Numbered from the stretch's first letter, positions 9,788 to 21,033 are shown. The stretch is 64,000 bases of DNA from Rubrivivax gelatinosus (GCF_004340905.1 NZ_SLXD01000010.1:124001-188000), one strand, 5' to 3'. Program-made: numbers and translations. Notes: generated by a model not told the origin, from the letters alone.

Positions 9788-10963
9788 TCAGGCACGTTCC
9801 AGGCACATCGCGACGCCCATGCCGCCGCCGATGCACAGCGTGGCCAGGCCCTTGCGGGCTTCGCGGCGCTGCATCTCATACAGCAGCGTGGTCAGGACGC
9901 GTGCGCCGGAGGCGCCCACCGGGTGGCCGAGCGCGATCGCGCCGCCGTTGACGTTGAGCCTGGCCGGGTCGAAGCCGAGTTCACGCCCGACCGAGAGGGC
10001 CTGCACCGCGAAAGCCTCGTTGGCTTCGACGAGGTCGAGGTCGGCGACGGTCCAGCCGGCCTTGGCGAGTGCCTTGCGCGACGCGGGGATCGGGCCGGTG
10101 CCCATGATGGACGGGTCGACGCCGGCGGTGGCCCAGGACGCGATGCGCGCCAGCGGGCGGATGCCGCGGGCTTCGGCTTCCTGGGCCGTCATCAGCACCA
10201 CCGCGGCGGCGCCGTCGTTGATGCCCGAGGCGTTGCCGGCGGTCACCGAGCCGGCCTTGTCGAAGGCCGGGCGCAGCTTGGCCAGCGCTTCCAGCGTCGC
10301 GCCGTGGCGCACGAACTCGTCCTGGTCGAAGACGGTGTCGCCCTTCTTCGACTTGATCGTCACCGGCACGATCTCGGCGGCGAAGCGGCCCGCCTTCTGC
10401 GCCGCCTCGGCCTTGTTCTGCGAGGCCACGGCGAAAGCGTCCTGCTCCTCGCGCGTGATGCCCCACTGGCGGGCGATGTTCTCGGCCGTGATGCCCATGT
10501 GGTAGCCCTGGAAGGCGTCGGTCAGCGCGTCGCAGATCATGCTGTCGACGAACTCCAGCGGCCCCATCTTGACGCCGTTGCGCAGGTGGGCGACGTGGCG
10601 CGCGCGGCTCATGCTCTCCATGCCGCCGGCGACGACGAACTTCGCGTCGCCGCAGGCGATCTGCTGCGCGCCCAGCGCGACGGCGCGCAGGCCCGAGCCG
10701 CAGACCTGGTTCAGGCCGAAGGCCGTGGCTTCCTGCGGGATGCCGGCGTTGACGGCGGCGCGGCGCGCCGGGTTCTGGCTCTGGCCGGCGGGCAGCACCT
10801 GGCCGAGGATCACCTCGTCGATGAGGGCGGCGTCGAGCTGCGCACGCTCCAGCGCGGCGCGGATGGCGATGGTGCCGAGTTCGGCCGCTTCGAGCGAGGC
10901 GAGCGTGCCGTTGAACGAGCCGATGGCCGTGCGGGCGGCGGCGGCGATGACGATGTCGGTCAT
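9788..10963 (-). CDS. atoB: Acetyl-CoA acetyltransferase (thiolase)
   Basis: A 391-residue biosynthetic/degradative thiolase, joining or splitting acetoacetyl-CoA and two acetyl-CoA. Catalytic residues visible: Cys88 in [11 protein letters not shown], His347 in [10 protein letters not shown] and Cys377 in [23 protein letters not shown] is also standard. It follows atoE after 118 bp containing two strong GC hairpins and completes the ato set. It could equally feed polyhydroxybutyrate synthesis as a phaA-type enzyme; the symbol is given from context. Confidence 0.94.
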   Translation of the reverse strand: MTDIVIAAAARTAIGSFNGTLASLEAAELGTIAIRAALERAQLDAALIDEVILGQVLPAGQSQNPARRAAVNAGIPQEATAFGLNQVCGSGLRAVALGAQQIACGDAKFVVAGGMESMSRARHVAHLRNGVKMGPLEFVDSMICDALTDAFQGYHMGITAENIARQWGITREEQDAFAVASQNKAEAAQKAGRFAAEIVPVTIKSKKGDTVFDQDEFVRHGATLEALAKLRPAFDKAGSVTAGNASGINDGAAAVVLMTAQEAEARGIRPLARIASWATAGVDPSIMGTGPIPASRKALAKAGWTVADLDLVEANEAFAVQALSVGRELGFDPARLNVNGGAIALGHPVGASGARVLTTLLYEMQRREARKGLATLCIGGGMGVAMCLERA

Positions 10964-10980
10964 GTGGGGTCTCCAGTGGC

Positions 10981-11073
10981 GGGAGCGCCTCGCGGAGCGC
11001 TCCCGGCGGGTTGGACGGGTGAAGGAGAGTCGGTCGGGAGAAACAGGCGGCGGGCGGGGCTCACCCCGCCCGC
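10981..11073. other. Two intra-operon hairpins between atoE and atoB
   Basis: The first is GCGGGCGGGG-CTCA-CCCCGCCCGC (11050-11059 with 11064-11073), directly after the atoE stop. The second is GGGAGCGC / GCGCTCCC (10981-10988 with 10997-11004). They lack U tracts and lie inside a presumed operon, so they may modulate read-through or protect mRNA ends rather than terminate fully. Confidence 0.5.
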
Positions 11074-11081
11074 GCAGGGCA

Positions 11082-12509
11082 CTACAGCGTCAGCGCCAGG
11101 CCCCAGAGCAGGAACATCACCAGCGGGGCGTTGAAGATCAGCTGCGTGAAGCAGAAACCCACGATGTCGCGGGCACGCAGGCCCAGCACGCCCAGCAGCG
11201 GCAGCATCCAGAACGGGTTGATCAGGTTCGGCAGCGCCTCGGCGGCGTTGTAGACCTGGACCGCCCAGCCCATGTGCGCATGCAGGTCCTTGGCGGCTTG
11301 CAGCACGTACGGCGCTTCGATGATCCACTTGCCGCCGCCCGAGGGCACCAGGAAGCCGAGGATCGCCGAGTAGATGCCGATGACGACCGGGAAGGTGCTG
11401 CCGTTGGCGATCGAGACGAAGAGCTCGGAGATGTGGTGCGAGATCGAGACGCCGTCGCTGCCGGTCACGTGCGTCAGGATCGCTGCGATCGCGCCGTAGA
11501 ACGGGAACTGGATCAGCACCCCGGCCGTCGTCGGCACCGCCTTGGCCACCGCCTTCAGGAAGGAGCGGATGTTGCGGTGCAGCAGCAGGCCGATCATCAG
11601 GAACACGAAGTTGTAGGTGTTCAGGTTCGAGATGACGTTCAGCGGGCTCTTGGCCTGGAACTCGGTCCAGATGAAGCCGGCGGCCAGCAGCACGACGAGG
11701 ATCGGCAGGATCGGCGAGAACTCGAACCAGTCACCGGGGCGGCCGGCCTTCTCTTCGACCTTGGTGTCGGCCGAGACGTCGCAGCCCATGTCCTCGGCGG
11801 TCTTCACCGTGGCGCCGGTCGGGGCCGAGAAGTAGGCCACCGTGATCGTGCAGGCCATGATGATCACGCACATCAGGATCGACTGCGGCAGGAAGATCGT
11901 GTCCGACAGCGGGATCACGCCGCTGATCTCGGAGATCGACTTGGGCAGCGAAGCCGGGTTGGCCTGCAGCATCGCCGACGACGAGGACAGACCCAGCGCC
12001 CAGGTCGCGCCCAGGCCCAGGTAGGCCGCGGCGCCGGCGGCGCGGTAGTCCATCTTCAGGTTGGCACGGCGCGCCAGGGCACGCACCAGCAGGCCGCCGA
12101 GCACCAGGCTGAGCGCCCAGTTGAACAGCGACGCGATCATCGAGACGAAGGCCACGAAGGCGATCGCGCCACGGCCGGTCTTGGGCACCGCGGCCAGGCG
12201 GTCGATCAGCCGCGTGCACGGCGGCGACGCGGCGACCACGTAGCCGGCGATGGCCACCATCGCCATCTGCATCGTGAACGGGATCAGCGACCAGAAGCCG
12301 TCACCGAAGCCCTTGGCGATGGCCAGCGGCGTGGCACCGATCGCCAGATCGCCGATGACGACCGCGAACAGCGTCAGGATGACGAAGACGAAGGCGTCGG
12401 GGAACCACTTTTCGGCCCAGCCGGTGAAGGCGTAGGCCAGGCGGGCGAGGCCGCGCGGGCCGTCGCCGTCGGTCTGGGGAACCCCGTTCTTGTCGAGAAC
12501 TGCTGACAT
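11082..12509 (-). CDS. atoE: Short-chain fatty acid transporter, AtoE/TIGR00366 family
   Basis: A 475-residue polytopic inner-membrane protein with about a dozen hydrophobic segments. It starts [20 protein letters not shown], followed by [20 protein letters not shown]. Conserved stretches include [52 protein letters not shown] and [19 protein letters not shown], all characteristic of AtoE-type short-chain fatty-acid carriers. It sits between the CoA-transferase and thiolase genes, so acetoacetate or butyrate-type acids are the likely cargo. Confidence 0.92.
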   Translation of the reverse strand: MSAVLDKNGVPQTDGDGPRGLARLAYAFTGWAEKWFPDAFVFVILTLFAVVIGDLAIGATPLAIAKGFGDGFWSLIPFTMQMAMVAIAGYVVAASPPCTRLIDRLAAVPKTGRGAIAFVAFVSMIASLFNWALSLVLGGLLVRALARRANLKMDYRAAGAAAYLGLGATWALGLSSSSAMLQANPASLPKSISEISGVIPLSDTIFLPQSILMCVIIMACTITVAYFSAPTGATVKTAEDMGCDVSADTKVEEKAGRPGDWFEFSPILPILVVLLAAGFIWTEFQAKSPLNVISNLNTYNFVFLMIGLLLHRNIRSFLKAVAKAVPTTAGVLIQFPFYGAIAAILTHVTGSDGVSISHHISELFVSIANGSTFPVVIGIYSAILGFLVPSGGGKWIIEAPYVLQAAKDLHAHMGWAVQVYNAAEALPNLINPFWMLPLLGVLGLRARDIVGFCFTQLIFNAPLVMFLLWGLALTL

Positions 12510-12538
12510 GGTTGTCTTCCTGGAAGAGAGGGGTGGGC

Positions 12539-13195
12539 TCAGGCGTCGAGCGACATCGTCTTGACGTCGGCGGGCACGACCAGGCGCGCGGCCGTGGCGG
12601 CGAGCACGTCCTTGACCGTGAAGCCGGGCGCGACTTCGCGCAGCACCAGGCCTTCGTCGGTGGGCTCGATGACCGCCATCTCGGTGACGATCAGGTCGAC
12701 GCGGCGCACCGAGGTCAGCGGCAGCTGGCAGCTCGGGATGATCTTGGGCTCGCCCTTGGCGGTGTGCGTCATCGCGACGATCACGCGCTTGGCGCCGCTC
12801 ACGAGGTCCATCGCGCCGCCCATGCCCGGCACCATCTTGCCCGGCACCATCCAGTTGGCGAGCTGGCCGTTCTCGTCGACCTGCAGGCCGCCGAGCACCG
12901 TGACGTCGAGGTGGCCGCCGCGGATGAAGCCGAACGAGGCGACGCTGTCGAAGGCCGCCGCGCCCGGCACGATGCTGGTGGGCGTGCCGCCGGCGTCGGT
13001 CAGCGCGTCGGCGGCGAGGCCGGCTTCGGGCAGCGGGGTCATGCCGATGACGCCGTTCTCCGACTGGAAGAAGACGTTGACGCCGGCGGGCAGGTAGCGC
13101 GCGACGAGCGTCGGCAGGCCGATGCCGAGGTTGACGAGCTGACCGTCGCGCAGTTCCTGGGCGACGCGCTTGGCGATGAGGGTCTTGTCATCCAT
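12539..13195 (-). CDS. atoA: 3-oxoacid / acetate CoA-transferase, subunit beta
   Basis: A 218-residue beta subunit. The signature SENGVIGM (about residues 45-52) contains the catalytic glutamate that forms the CoA thioester. LVNLGIGLPTLVARYLP and GGHLDVTVLGGLQVDENG are also typical, and VTEMAVIEPTDEGLVLREVA ends the fold. It pairs with AtoD, whose stop lies two bases before this start. It transfers CoA from acetyl-CoA to acetoacetate or another short acid, releasing acetate. Confidence 0.95.
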   Translation of the reverse strand: MDDKTLIAKRVAQELRDGQLVNLGIGLPTLVARYLPAGVNVFFQSENGVIGMTPLPEAGLAADALTDAGGTPTSIVPGAAAFDSVASFGFIRGGHLDVTVLGGLQVDENGQLANWMVPGKMVPGMGGAMDLVSGAKRVIVAMTHTAKGEPKIIPSCQLPLTSVRRVDLIVTEMAVIEPTDEGLVLREVAPGFTVKDVLAATAARLVVPADVKTMSLDA

Positions 13196-13197
13196 GG

Positions 13198-13851
13198 TCA
13201 GGCCTCCTTGGCCACGAGGGTGTCGACGACGACGGAGACGGTCTCCACCTGGTCGGGCGCGATGACGCCCACCGGCACGATCTCGCCGGCTTCGGCGATC
13301 ACGTGGTCGGCGGCCAGCGCCATCACGGGGTTGAAGTTGCGTGCCGTGAGTTCGTACTGGAGGTTGCCGATGTAGTCGGCGCGCCAGGCGGCGACGAGCG
13401 CGAAGTCCGCGCGCAGCGGCGTCTCGACGAGGAAGGTCTTGCCCTGGATCTCCAGCGTGGGCTTGCCGTCGGCGACCACGGTGCCGACGCCGGTGGGCGT
13501 GAGCACGCCGCCCAGGCCCGTGCCGCCGGCGCGGATGCGCTCGGCCAGCGTGCCCTGCGGGACGAGTTCGACCTCGATCTCGCCGGCGATCATGCGTTGC
13601 TGGGTTTCGGGGTTCAGCCCGATGTGCGACGCGACGAGGCGCTTGACGGCGCCGGCGGCGATCAGCTTGCCGATGTCGACCCCCTTGCGGGCGGTGTCGT
13701 TGGCGATCACCGTCAGGTCGCGCTTGCCCTGGCGAACGAGTTCGTCGATCAGGCGGTGCGGCGACCCGACCCCCATGAAGCCGCCGATCATCAGCGTGGA
13801 CCCGTCCGGGATTCGGGCGACGGCATCCGCGAGAGCGGTTACTTTGGACAT
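13198..13851 (-). CDS. atoD: 3-oxoacid / acetate CoA-transferase, subunit alpha
   Basis: A 217-residue alpha subunit. The glycine-rich CoA-binding signature GGFMGVGSPHRLIDELV begins at about residue 23. Further family features are SHIGLNPETQQRMIAGEIEV and ELVPQGTLAERIRAGGTGLGG. ATG 13851 gives the standard family N terminus (MSKVTALADAVARI). It is the first gene of the atoD-A-E-B operon, read from the sigma-54 promoter about 105 bp upstream. Confidence 0.95.
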   Translation of the reverse strand: MSKVTALADAVARIPDGSTLMIGGFMGVGSPHRLIDELVRQGKRDLTVIANDTARKGVDIGKLIAAGAVKRLVASHIGLNPETQQRMIAGEIEVELVPQGTLAERIRAGGTGLGGVLTPTGVGTVVADGKPTLEIQGKTFLVETPLRADFALVAAWRADYIGNLQYELTARNFNPVMALAADHVIAEAGEIVPVGVIAPDQVETVSVVVDTLVAKEA

Positions 13852-13955
13852 TGTCTTGGTTCTCCGGTGAGCGCCGTACGACCGATGGGAGGTACGGCGG
13901 CGTGGGACGTTTTGCGTCTTTTGCCCTCGATTCCGCCGAGGGACAAGCGGTTTTC

Positions 13956-13970
13956 GCAATCCCCGTGCCA
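13956..13970 (-). promoter_or_regulatory. Sigma-54 promoter of the ato operon
   Basis: On the reverse strand the sequence reads TGGCAC-GGGGA-TTGC (13970 to 13956), a perfect -24/-12 core. Transcription would start near 13944, leaving a leader of about 90 nt before the atoD ATG at 13851. The divergently encoded NtrC-class regulator is the natural activator. Confidence 0.85.
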
Positions 13971-14045
13971 ATACCCAAGCTGTTGATTTACAAGGACTTA
14001 ATAATCCAGTCGGATATTCAAGCGAGTTATCCCCGTGAAATCCGA

Positions 14046-14059
14046 TGCGCACCTGCGCA
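14046..14059. promoter_or_regulatory. Candidate upstream activator site for the AtoC-like regulator
   Basis: TGCGCA-CC-TGCGCA: two copies of the palindrome TGCGCA separated by two bases, about 100 bp upstream of the predicted sigma-54 start. This is the distance expected for an NtrC-family enhancer site. Nearby ACCGG-TTTTG-CCGGT (14071-14085) is a second inverted repeat and may be part of the site. Assignment is by position and symmetry only. Confidence 0.4.
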
Positions 14060-14148
14060 AAGAACTGCACACCGGTTTTGCCGGTCTATTGGCGAGGCGC
14101 CGGGAAAGCCCGGCGACAATGTCGCCGGCCAGAAGTAAAGGCCTGCGC

Positions 14149-16046
14149 ATGAGCTCCCCCGACCCCCAGCCCGGCCCTGCCCGGGGCCCCAGACGCCGCC
14201 GCCGGCTGCCCGCGCTGCTGCGGCCGCTGCGCACGCTGCGCCAGCGCCTGATCGCGACTTCGCTGCTCATCGTGGCGCTGCCGATCAGCGCCGTGGCCGT
14301 CGTGCTCGTCTACCAGGAGCGCGAGGCGGTGCTGCTGGAGAAGGAGAAGAAGCTCTTCGCGATCACGCGCATCCTCGACTCCGAGCTCGGCCCCGGCTTC
14401 GACGCCTACCTCGACGGCCTGCCCGGCGGCTGGAACAACCGCGAAGCGGCGATCGCCCGGCTGGCCGAGCGGCTGACGCCGCTGACCGACCGCATCGCCG
14501 CGTCGGACCCCGGCGTCGGCGTCGGCTACTACGTGCGCCGGCTCGACGCCATCGTCACCTACGGCCCCAGCCGCGACTACGCCTACACGGTGGGCCGCTC
14601 GATCCCGGCAGACCACCCGGGGCGCCAGGTGATGGCCGAGAACCGGCCGCAGATCACCCAGGGCAGCCTGGTGCGCGGCTCGATCCTCAACGCAATGCAT
14701 CCGATCGCACGCGACGGGGGGGTCATCGGCTACGTCTGGGCCAACGAGACCACCGAGGCCATCGGGCTGCAGCAGCGGCTGATCGACCTGGCGGTCTTCG
14801 CCACCAGCCTGTGCGGCTTCGCCGTCGCCTTCGTGCTCGTGTGGGTGACGTCCAAGCGCCTGTCCAGCGAGGTCGACGTCGTCGTGCGCGGCCTGGCGGC
14901 GATGAAGACCGACCTGCGCCGGCGCATCCCGCCGCTGCGCGACGAGCTCGGCGAGGTCGTCGACGCGATCAACGGCATGGCCAAGGCGCTGCTGGACGCG
15001 CGCTCGCTGACCGAGAACATCCTGTCCAGCGTCGCCGACGGCATCGTCGCCGTCGACCGGCGCGGCGTCGTCACGGCGATCAACCCGGCCGCCGAACGCC
15101 TGTACGGCGTCAGCGCGCGCCAGGTGCTGGGCCGCCCGTACAGCAAGCTGTTCAACACCGACGCCCGCCACAGCGCGCTGCTGGAGACGCTGGACAGCGG
15201 CCGGCCGCAGCTGGGCATCTCGGTGGAGCTGCAGCGCGGCGAGCACACCTTCAAGGTCGACGCCTCGTCGACCGTGCTGCGCGACGGCGACGGCCGGCCG
15301 ATCGGCGCCGTCGTCGTGTTAAAGGACGTCAGCGAACGCGACCGGCTGATGGTGCAGGTGATGCGCGCCGACCGCCTCGCGGCGCTGGGCGAACTGACCG
15401 CCGGCATCGCGCACGAGATCCGCAACCCGCTGACCTCGATCCGCGGCTTCCTGCAGTACCTGCAGGAGTGCGAGTCGATCGAGGAGTGGCGCCACTACGG
15501 CCCGCTGATCATCCGCGAGGTCGACAGCCTGAACCACATCGTCGGCGAGCTGCTCGCCTTCGGCCGGCCGCGGCCGCCGCAGGTCGACTCCATCGACCTG
15601 GGCGCACTGGTCAAGGAGACCGCCTTCCTCGCGCGCGGGCGCTCGGACGCCCAGGTCGGCGTGCAGATCGAGCCCGGCCTGCCGGCCATCGAAGGCGACC
15701 GCGAGGCGCTCAAGCAGGCGATCCTCAACCTGGTCATCAACGCCATCCAGGCGCTGCCCGGCGGCGGCCACGTCGAGATCGAGCTGGCCGCCGCCGGCGC
15801 CGGCGAGCTGGCGCTGCGCGTGCGCGACGACGGCGTCGGCATCGCGCCGGAGAACCTGGACAAGGTCTTCGACCCCTTCTTCTCCACCAAGGCCTCGGGC
15901 ACCGGCCTGGGGCTGGCGATGGTGCACCGCATCGTCGACGCCCACGGCGGCACGATCGGCATCGACAGCCGCCCCGGCGCCGGCACCACCGTCGAGATGC
16001 GGCTGCCGGTGCGCCTGCGGCCCGCCGCCCCGAACGAGGAACCCCG

Positions 16047-16050
<4 letters not shown>
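14149..16050 (+). CDS. atoS: AtoS-like sensor histidine kinase
   Basis: A 633-residue membrane kinase. Order of parts: basic N terminus; TM1 (SLLIVALPISAVAVVLVY); periplasmic sensor region of about 140 residues; TM2 (LAVFATSLCGFAVAFVLVWV); HAMP; PAS (ILSSVADGIVAVDRRGVV, then INPAAERLYGVSARQVLGRP); HisKA with phospho-acceptor His422 in GIAHEIRNPLTSIRG; HATPase with NLVINAIQALPGGG, DDGVGI and GTGLGLAMVHRIV. ATG 14149 is preferred over in-frame starts further upstream because the TM1 context follows directly. It overlaps the regulator gene (ATGA). It probably senses short-chain acids such as acetoacetate; the symbol is by context and architecture. Confidence 0.88.
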
Positions 16051-17438
<1,388 letters not shown>

Positions 17439-17624
17439 GCGGCCCGGCAGGCACCGGCCGACACGGTCGGAATCCCACTTCGATCACGCCGCAGCATCAT
17501 TTTTGCCGCCTTCAGGTTTGGCCTGATCGACTTTGCCGTTTTCTGCGTGTCAAATCGCAGCTTCCCCGGCCGGCTCCCGGGGCTCGAGGCAACAGGCGCG
17601 CCGGTGCGCCTCATGGAGACACGC

Positions 17625-17840
17625 ATGGCCATTCCCGACCTGAACCATCCCTGCTGGAAGCGGCTTGCCGACGGCGCCATTGCACGCATCAAGACCCAGC
17701 ACCTGGGCACCCAGCTGCTGTGCAAGCGCATCGAGCGCAGCGGCGACCCGCTGGGCAACAAGATCGCCGACATGCACGCGTTCTTCACGAAGTGGGAGCG
17801 CATTCTTCCGAACGAAGTCCAGCAGCTCACCACCGTCTGA
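17625..17840 (+). CDS. Small conserved-looking protein of unknown function (71 aa)
   Basis: MAIPDLNHPCWKRLADGAIA opens a compact soluble protein with one Cys, IARIKTQHLGTQLLCKRIER, and a C-terminal FTKWERILPNEVQQL. The start at 17625 is supported by GGAG six bases upstream. The codon usage and the balanced composition look like a real gene. It lies 8 bp before the DUF6976-like gene and is probably co-transcribed with it. No family was recognised with confidence; no TM segment or signal peptide is seen. Confidence 0.7.
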   Translation: MAIPDLNHPCWKRLADGAIARIKTQHLGTQLLCKRIERSGDPLGNKIADMHAFFTKWERILPNEVQQLTTV

Positions 17841-17848
17841 GGCCACCG

Positions 17849-18832
17849 ATGAACCAACTCGTCTCGCTGCAGGTCGCCGCCGACCTGATCCGTTCCGGTG
17901 CCGCGCTGAGCATCGCCGGCCACGACGCCGCGCTGCGCGCCCTGCCGCCCGGGGACTGGATCGGCGGCTCGATCCCGTACTTCATGGTCGCCGCCGGCGG
18001 TACCGTCGCCCACGAGCAGCAGGTCTTCGTGACCGACCTGACGCCGTTGGGCCAGGTGAGCTTCGCCTGCTACGGTGCCGACGAGCTCGCCGGCATCGCC
18101 GGCAACGCGCCGGACAACGGCGTGTCGCTGACCATCATCCCCGGAGGCAGCGCTGCCCACCAGCGTTTCGCCGCCGAAGCCGCGGGTTACGAGGACGCCT
18201 TCGTCAAACCGACCGTCGGCTGGATCGCCGGCTGCCGCGTCGAGGACATCGGCCAGGTCAAACCCACCGTCTACGACGGCCGCAGCGCCACGCGCCACGA
18301 AGACCGCGCCGTCGTCGCCTACATCACGCTGCCGGCCGACAAGCTGGCCTGCCTCGACATCGTCAACCTCTTCGAGCCCGACGACGGCGACGTGCTGCGC
18401 TTCGACGAGACGAGCTTCGAGGTCGGCAGCTGCCGCGTCAACGGCGAGACCGTCGACTTCGCCGCCTACCTGCGCTCGCGCGGGCTGGAGCACGGCCGCC
18501 TGCCGCTGGTGGGCGACTTCGCCGGCGCGCGCATCAACGCCTCGCTGCAGAGCGTGCCGGCGGCGGGCGGCCGCGTGCAGCTCTACGCGCCGGTGTTCCC
18601 GGGCGTGGACTACCGCGTCGCGCGCCCCATCGACGACTACGCCGCCGCCTTCCGCGCCAGGCTGGCCGAGCAGGAGCAAGCCGGCGCCGTGCTGGCCTGC
18701 AACTGCGTGCTGAACTTCCTGTTCGGCGAGCTCGAAGGCAAGGCCATCGGCGGCGTCGAGGGCCCGGCGACCTTCGGCGAGATCGCCTACCAGCTGCTGA
18801 ACCAGACGATGGTCGTGCTGCGCGTCGTCTGA
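17849..18832 (+). CDS. DUF6976-like / FIST-like protein of unknown function
   Basis: A 327-residue soluble protein beginning MNQLVSLQVAADLIRSGAAL. Typical stretches are GDWIGGSIPYFMVAAGGTV, GVSLTIIPGGSAAHQRFA, GWIAGCRVEDIGQVKP and CNCVLNFLFGELEGK. I recall this pattern from betaproteobacterial proteins grouped as DUF6976, with a fold reminiscent of FIST ligand-sensing domains; this is memory, not a search result. It follows a 71-residue gene after 8 bp and comes after the AtoSC genes, but no functional link can be shown. Confidence 0.65.
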   Translation: MNQLVSLQVAADLIRSGAALSIAGHDAALRALPPGDWIGGSIPYFMVAAGGTVAHEQQVFVTDLTPLGQVSFACYGADELAGIAGNAPDNGVSLTIIPGGSAAHQRFAAEAAGYEDAFVKPTVGWIAGCRVEDIGQVKPTVYDGRSATRHEDRAVVAYITLPADKLACLDIVNLFEPDDGDVLRFDETSFEVGSCRVNGETVDFAAYLRSRGLEHGRLPLVGDFAGARINASLQSVPAAGGRVQLYAPVFPGVDYRVARPIDDYAAAFRARLAEQEQAGAVLACNCVLNFLFGELEGKAIGGVEGPATFGEIAYQLLNQTMVVLRVV

Positions 18833-19030
18833 GCGGCCCCGCCGACGCCTGCCCAGCCCCGCCGGGGCGAGTTCTCACCGACGGACACGATTGCGCCGCC
18901 CCGCAGGCGGCCGCACCCGGCATTTGCGGGGTTCCGCAGCCGGGCGCGCCCGGGCGACGCTAGTCCACCTGCCGCCGGCGAGCGCCGCCCCCGCCCGCGC
19001 CGCCGCCGCCGCAGGCCGGAGGGAACGCCG

Positions 19031-20761
19031 TTGAGCCATCCGACGACACGCAGGGAGGCCCGCTTCCTGCTGGTCTACAACGACCGCTTCAAGCACATCC
19101 GCACCGCGACGCAGGACGCGCCCAACCCGCTGGTCGGCGACCCCGCGCTGGAGCTGGCGCCCTTTCTCGGCGCCGAGCCCGCCGAGCTGCTGGCGCTGCA
19201 CTACGCCGGCGGCCGCGGCGCGGCGTTCTCCGCCGACAAGCTGTTCGATGAAGGCGCCGGCGCCGGCTTCCTGACCACCGCGGCGCTGGCCGGCATCCTG
19301 GCGCAGGCCGGCATCGCCTTCGACCTCGTCGGCGAGCGCGAGCTGGAGGCCGACGCGCCGCTGGTACGCACGCCCGGCGCGCCCACCGCCGTCGGCCTCA
19401 GTACCACGCACCTGTTCGACGCCCCGTCGGTGGCCGCGCTGGTGGCGCGTGTGCGCCGCCACCTGCCCGGCGTGCCGGTGCTGCTGGGCGGCGCCGGCGC
19501 GACGCTGAACCCGTCGTGGTTCGAGGCCTCGGGCGCCGACTACCAGGTGGTGGGCGACGGCGAGCAGGCCCTGCCGGCGCTGCTGGCGCGGCTGCACGCC
19601 GGCGCCGCCGTCGACACCGTGCCCAACCTGCGCTGGCGCCAGGGCGGCCGCGTGATGGCCAGCGGCCTGACGCATGCCGCGGTGCTGGACGAGATCCCGC
19701 TGCCGCGGCCCGACCTCGTCAGCGACGGCGGCGGCTGGCCGCTGGCGACCTTCTACGAGTCGCGCCGCGGCTGCCCCTACAAGTGCGCCTTCTGCAGCTA
19801 CCCGAACCAGTCGCCCAGCTCGCGCCACAAGAGCGCCGAGCACATGGCCGACGAGTTCGCCTTCTACGCCGCGCAGGGCGTGCGCTTCGTCGCCTGCCAC
19901 GACTCGAGCATGCTGACGCCGCGGCCGCGCATGCGCCGCTTCACGCGGCTGCTGATCGAGCGCGGCTCGCCGTTGCTCTGGGGCTGCTGGGGCTACCCCA
20001 ACGAGCTCGACCCCGAGCTGCTGGAGGACATGTTCCGCGCCGGCTGCCGCTACGTCGCGGTGGGTGTGGAGTCGGCCGACGAGGCCGTGCTGCGGAGCAT
20101 GCAGCGCCCGCCGTCCAGCCTGGGGCTGGCGCAGGGCCTGGCCAACGTGCAGCGCGCCGGCATGATCCTGTCGGTGCAGCTGCTGGTCGGCTTCCCGGGC
20201 GAGACCGAGGCGACGATCGCGACGACGCTGGACTTCGTCGCGCGCAGCGCGCCCGACTTCTATTCGGCCCAGCCCTTCCAGGTGCGCGACGAGGCCGCCC
20301 CGGCGGTGCGCGACCCGGCGCGCTACGGCCTGAGCATCGAGCGCGACGGCGACGGCCGCGTGACCGGCTGGCGCCACGCCGGCATGGACAGCCGCCAGGC
20401 CGAGGCCCAGGTGCGTGCGATGCAGACGCACATCGCGCTGGCGCTGGAGCGGCCCTTCTATCACGGGCTGCTGCGCGCCGGCAGCTCGATCGGCGTGCTG
20501 CCGCCGGCCGACGCCGACGGCCTGGCGCTGCTGCGCGCGCACCTGCTGCCGGTGCTGAAGGAATGGGAGCGTGCGCTGGTCTTCCACCCCGCCAGCGCGC
20601 TGGGCGACGTGCCGCCCGACGCGGCGCGCTACCGCGCCCACCGCGACCGCGCGCGCCGCCGGCTGGACGAGGCGCTGGCCTGCGGGGCGTTGGTGGAGGT
20701 GGCGTTCGGCTGTCTGCCGCGGCGCGGACCGCGGGATAAACTGCCGCCATGCACCCGCTGA
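19031..20761 (+). CDS. B12-binding-type radical SAM protein
   Basis: A 576-residue protein. The N-terminal part (about 10-200) looks like a degenerate cobalamin-binding Rossmann domain (VPVLLGGAGATLNPSWFE, VVGDGEQALPALL). The radical SAM core carries the iron-sulfur motif C248-x3-C252-x2-C255 (RRGCPYKCAFCSYPN). Later features are GCRYVAVGVESADEAVL and QLLVGFPGETEATIATTL. The TTG start at 19031 is chosen because GGAGGGAA lies six bases upstream and no suitable ATG exists. The last 13 bases overlap the nucleotidyltransferase gene. Such proteins methylate or rearrange unactivated carbons; the substrate here is unknown. Confidence 0.82.
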   Translation: MSHPTTRREARFLLVYNDRFKHIRTATQDAPNPLVGDPALELAPFLGAEPAELLALHYAGGRGAAFSADKLFDEGAGAGFLTTAALAGILAQAGIAFDLVGERELEADAPLVRTPGAPTAVGLSTTHLFDAPSVAALVARVRRHLPGVPVLLGGAGATLNPSWFEASGADYQVVGDGEQALPALLARLHAGAAVDTVPNLRWRQGGRVMASGLTHAAVLDEIPLPRPDLVSDGGGWPLATFYESRRGCPYKCAFCSYPNQSPSSRHKSAEHMADEFAFYAAQGVRFVACHDSSMLTPRPRMRRFTRLLIERGSPLLWGCWGYPNELDPELLEDMFRAGCRYVAVGVESADEAVLRSMQRPPSSLGLAQGLANVQRAGMILSVQLLVGFPGETEATIATTLDFVARSAPDFYSAQPFQVRDEAAPAVRDPARYGLSIERDGDGRVTGWRHAGMDSRQAEAQVRAMQTHIALALERPFYHGLLRAGSSIGVLPPADADGLALLRAHLLPVLKEWERALVFHPASALGDVPPDAARYRAHRDRARRRLDEALACGALVEVAFGCLPRRGPRDKLPPCTR

Positions 20762-21033
20762 TCGAATCCCACCGGGAACAACTGCTGGCGCTCGCCCGGC
20801 GGCGCGGGGTGACGGGGGTGCGCGTGTTCGGCTCGATGAGCCGGGGCGACGCCAACGACGATAGCGACGTCGATCTGCTCGTCAGCCTGCGCCCCGGCGT
20901 CAGCGCGCTGGCGCTCGGTGGCCTGCTGCTGGACGCCCAGGAACTGCTGGGCCGCCGGGTGGACGTCGTCACCGAGGCCAGTCTGCATCCGGCGCTGCGC
21001 GAGAGCGTGCTGGCCGACGCCGTCGCGCTGTAA
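20749..21033 (+). CDS. MNT/MntA-like minimal nucleotidyltransferase
   Basis: A 94-residue protein of the DNA polymerase beta-like minimal nucleotidyltransferase family: VFGSMSRGDANDDSDVDLLV contains the GSxxRG...SDxDLL catalytic motif with both Asp residues intact. The ATG lies inside the end of the radical SAM gene. Such proteins normally pair with a HEPN toxin (DUF86) downstream; here the next gene is convergent and unrelated, so the partner is absent locally. Confidence 0.88.
   Translation: MHPLIESHREQLLALARRRGVTGVRVFGSMSRGDANDDSDVDLLVSLRPGVSALALGGLLLDAQELLGRRVDVVTEASLHPALRESVLADAVAL

Noticed and set aside
20749..21033. Complete HEPN/MNT toxin-antitoxin system
   Set aside because: Only the MNT half is present; the following genes are a methyltransferase and TetR on other strands.
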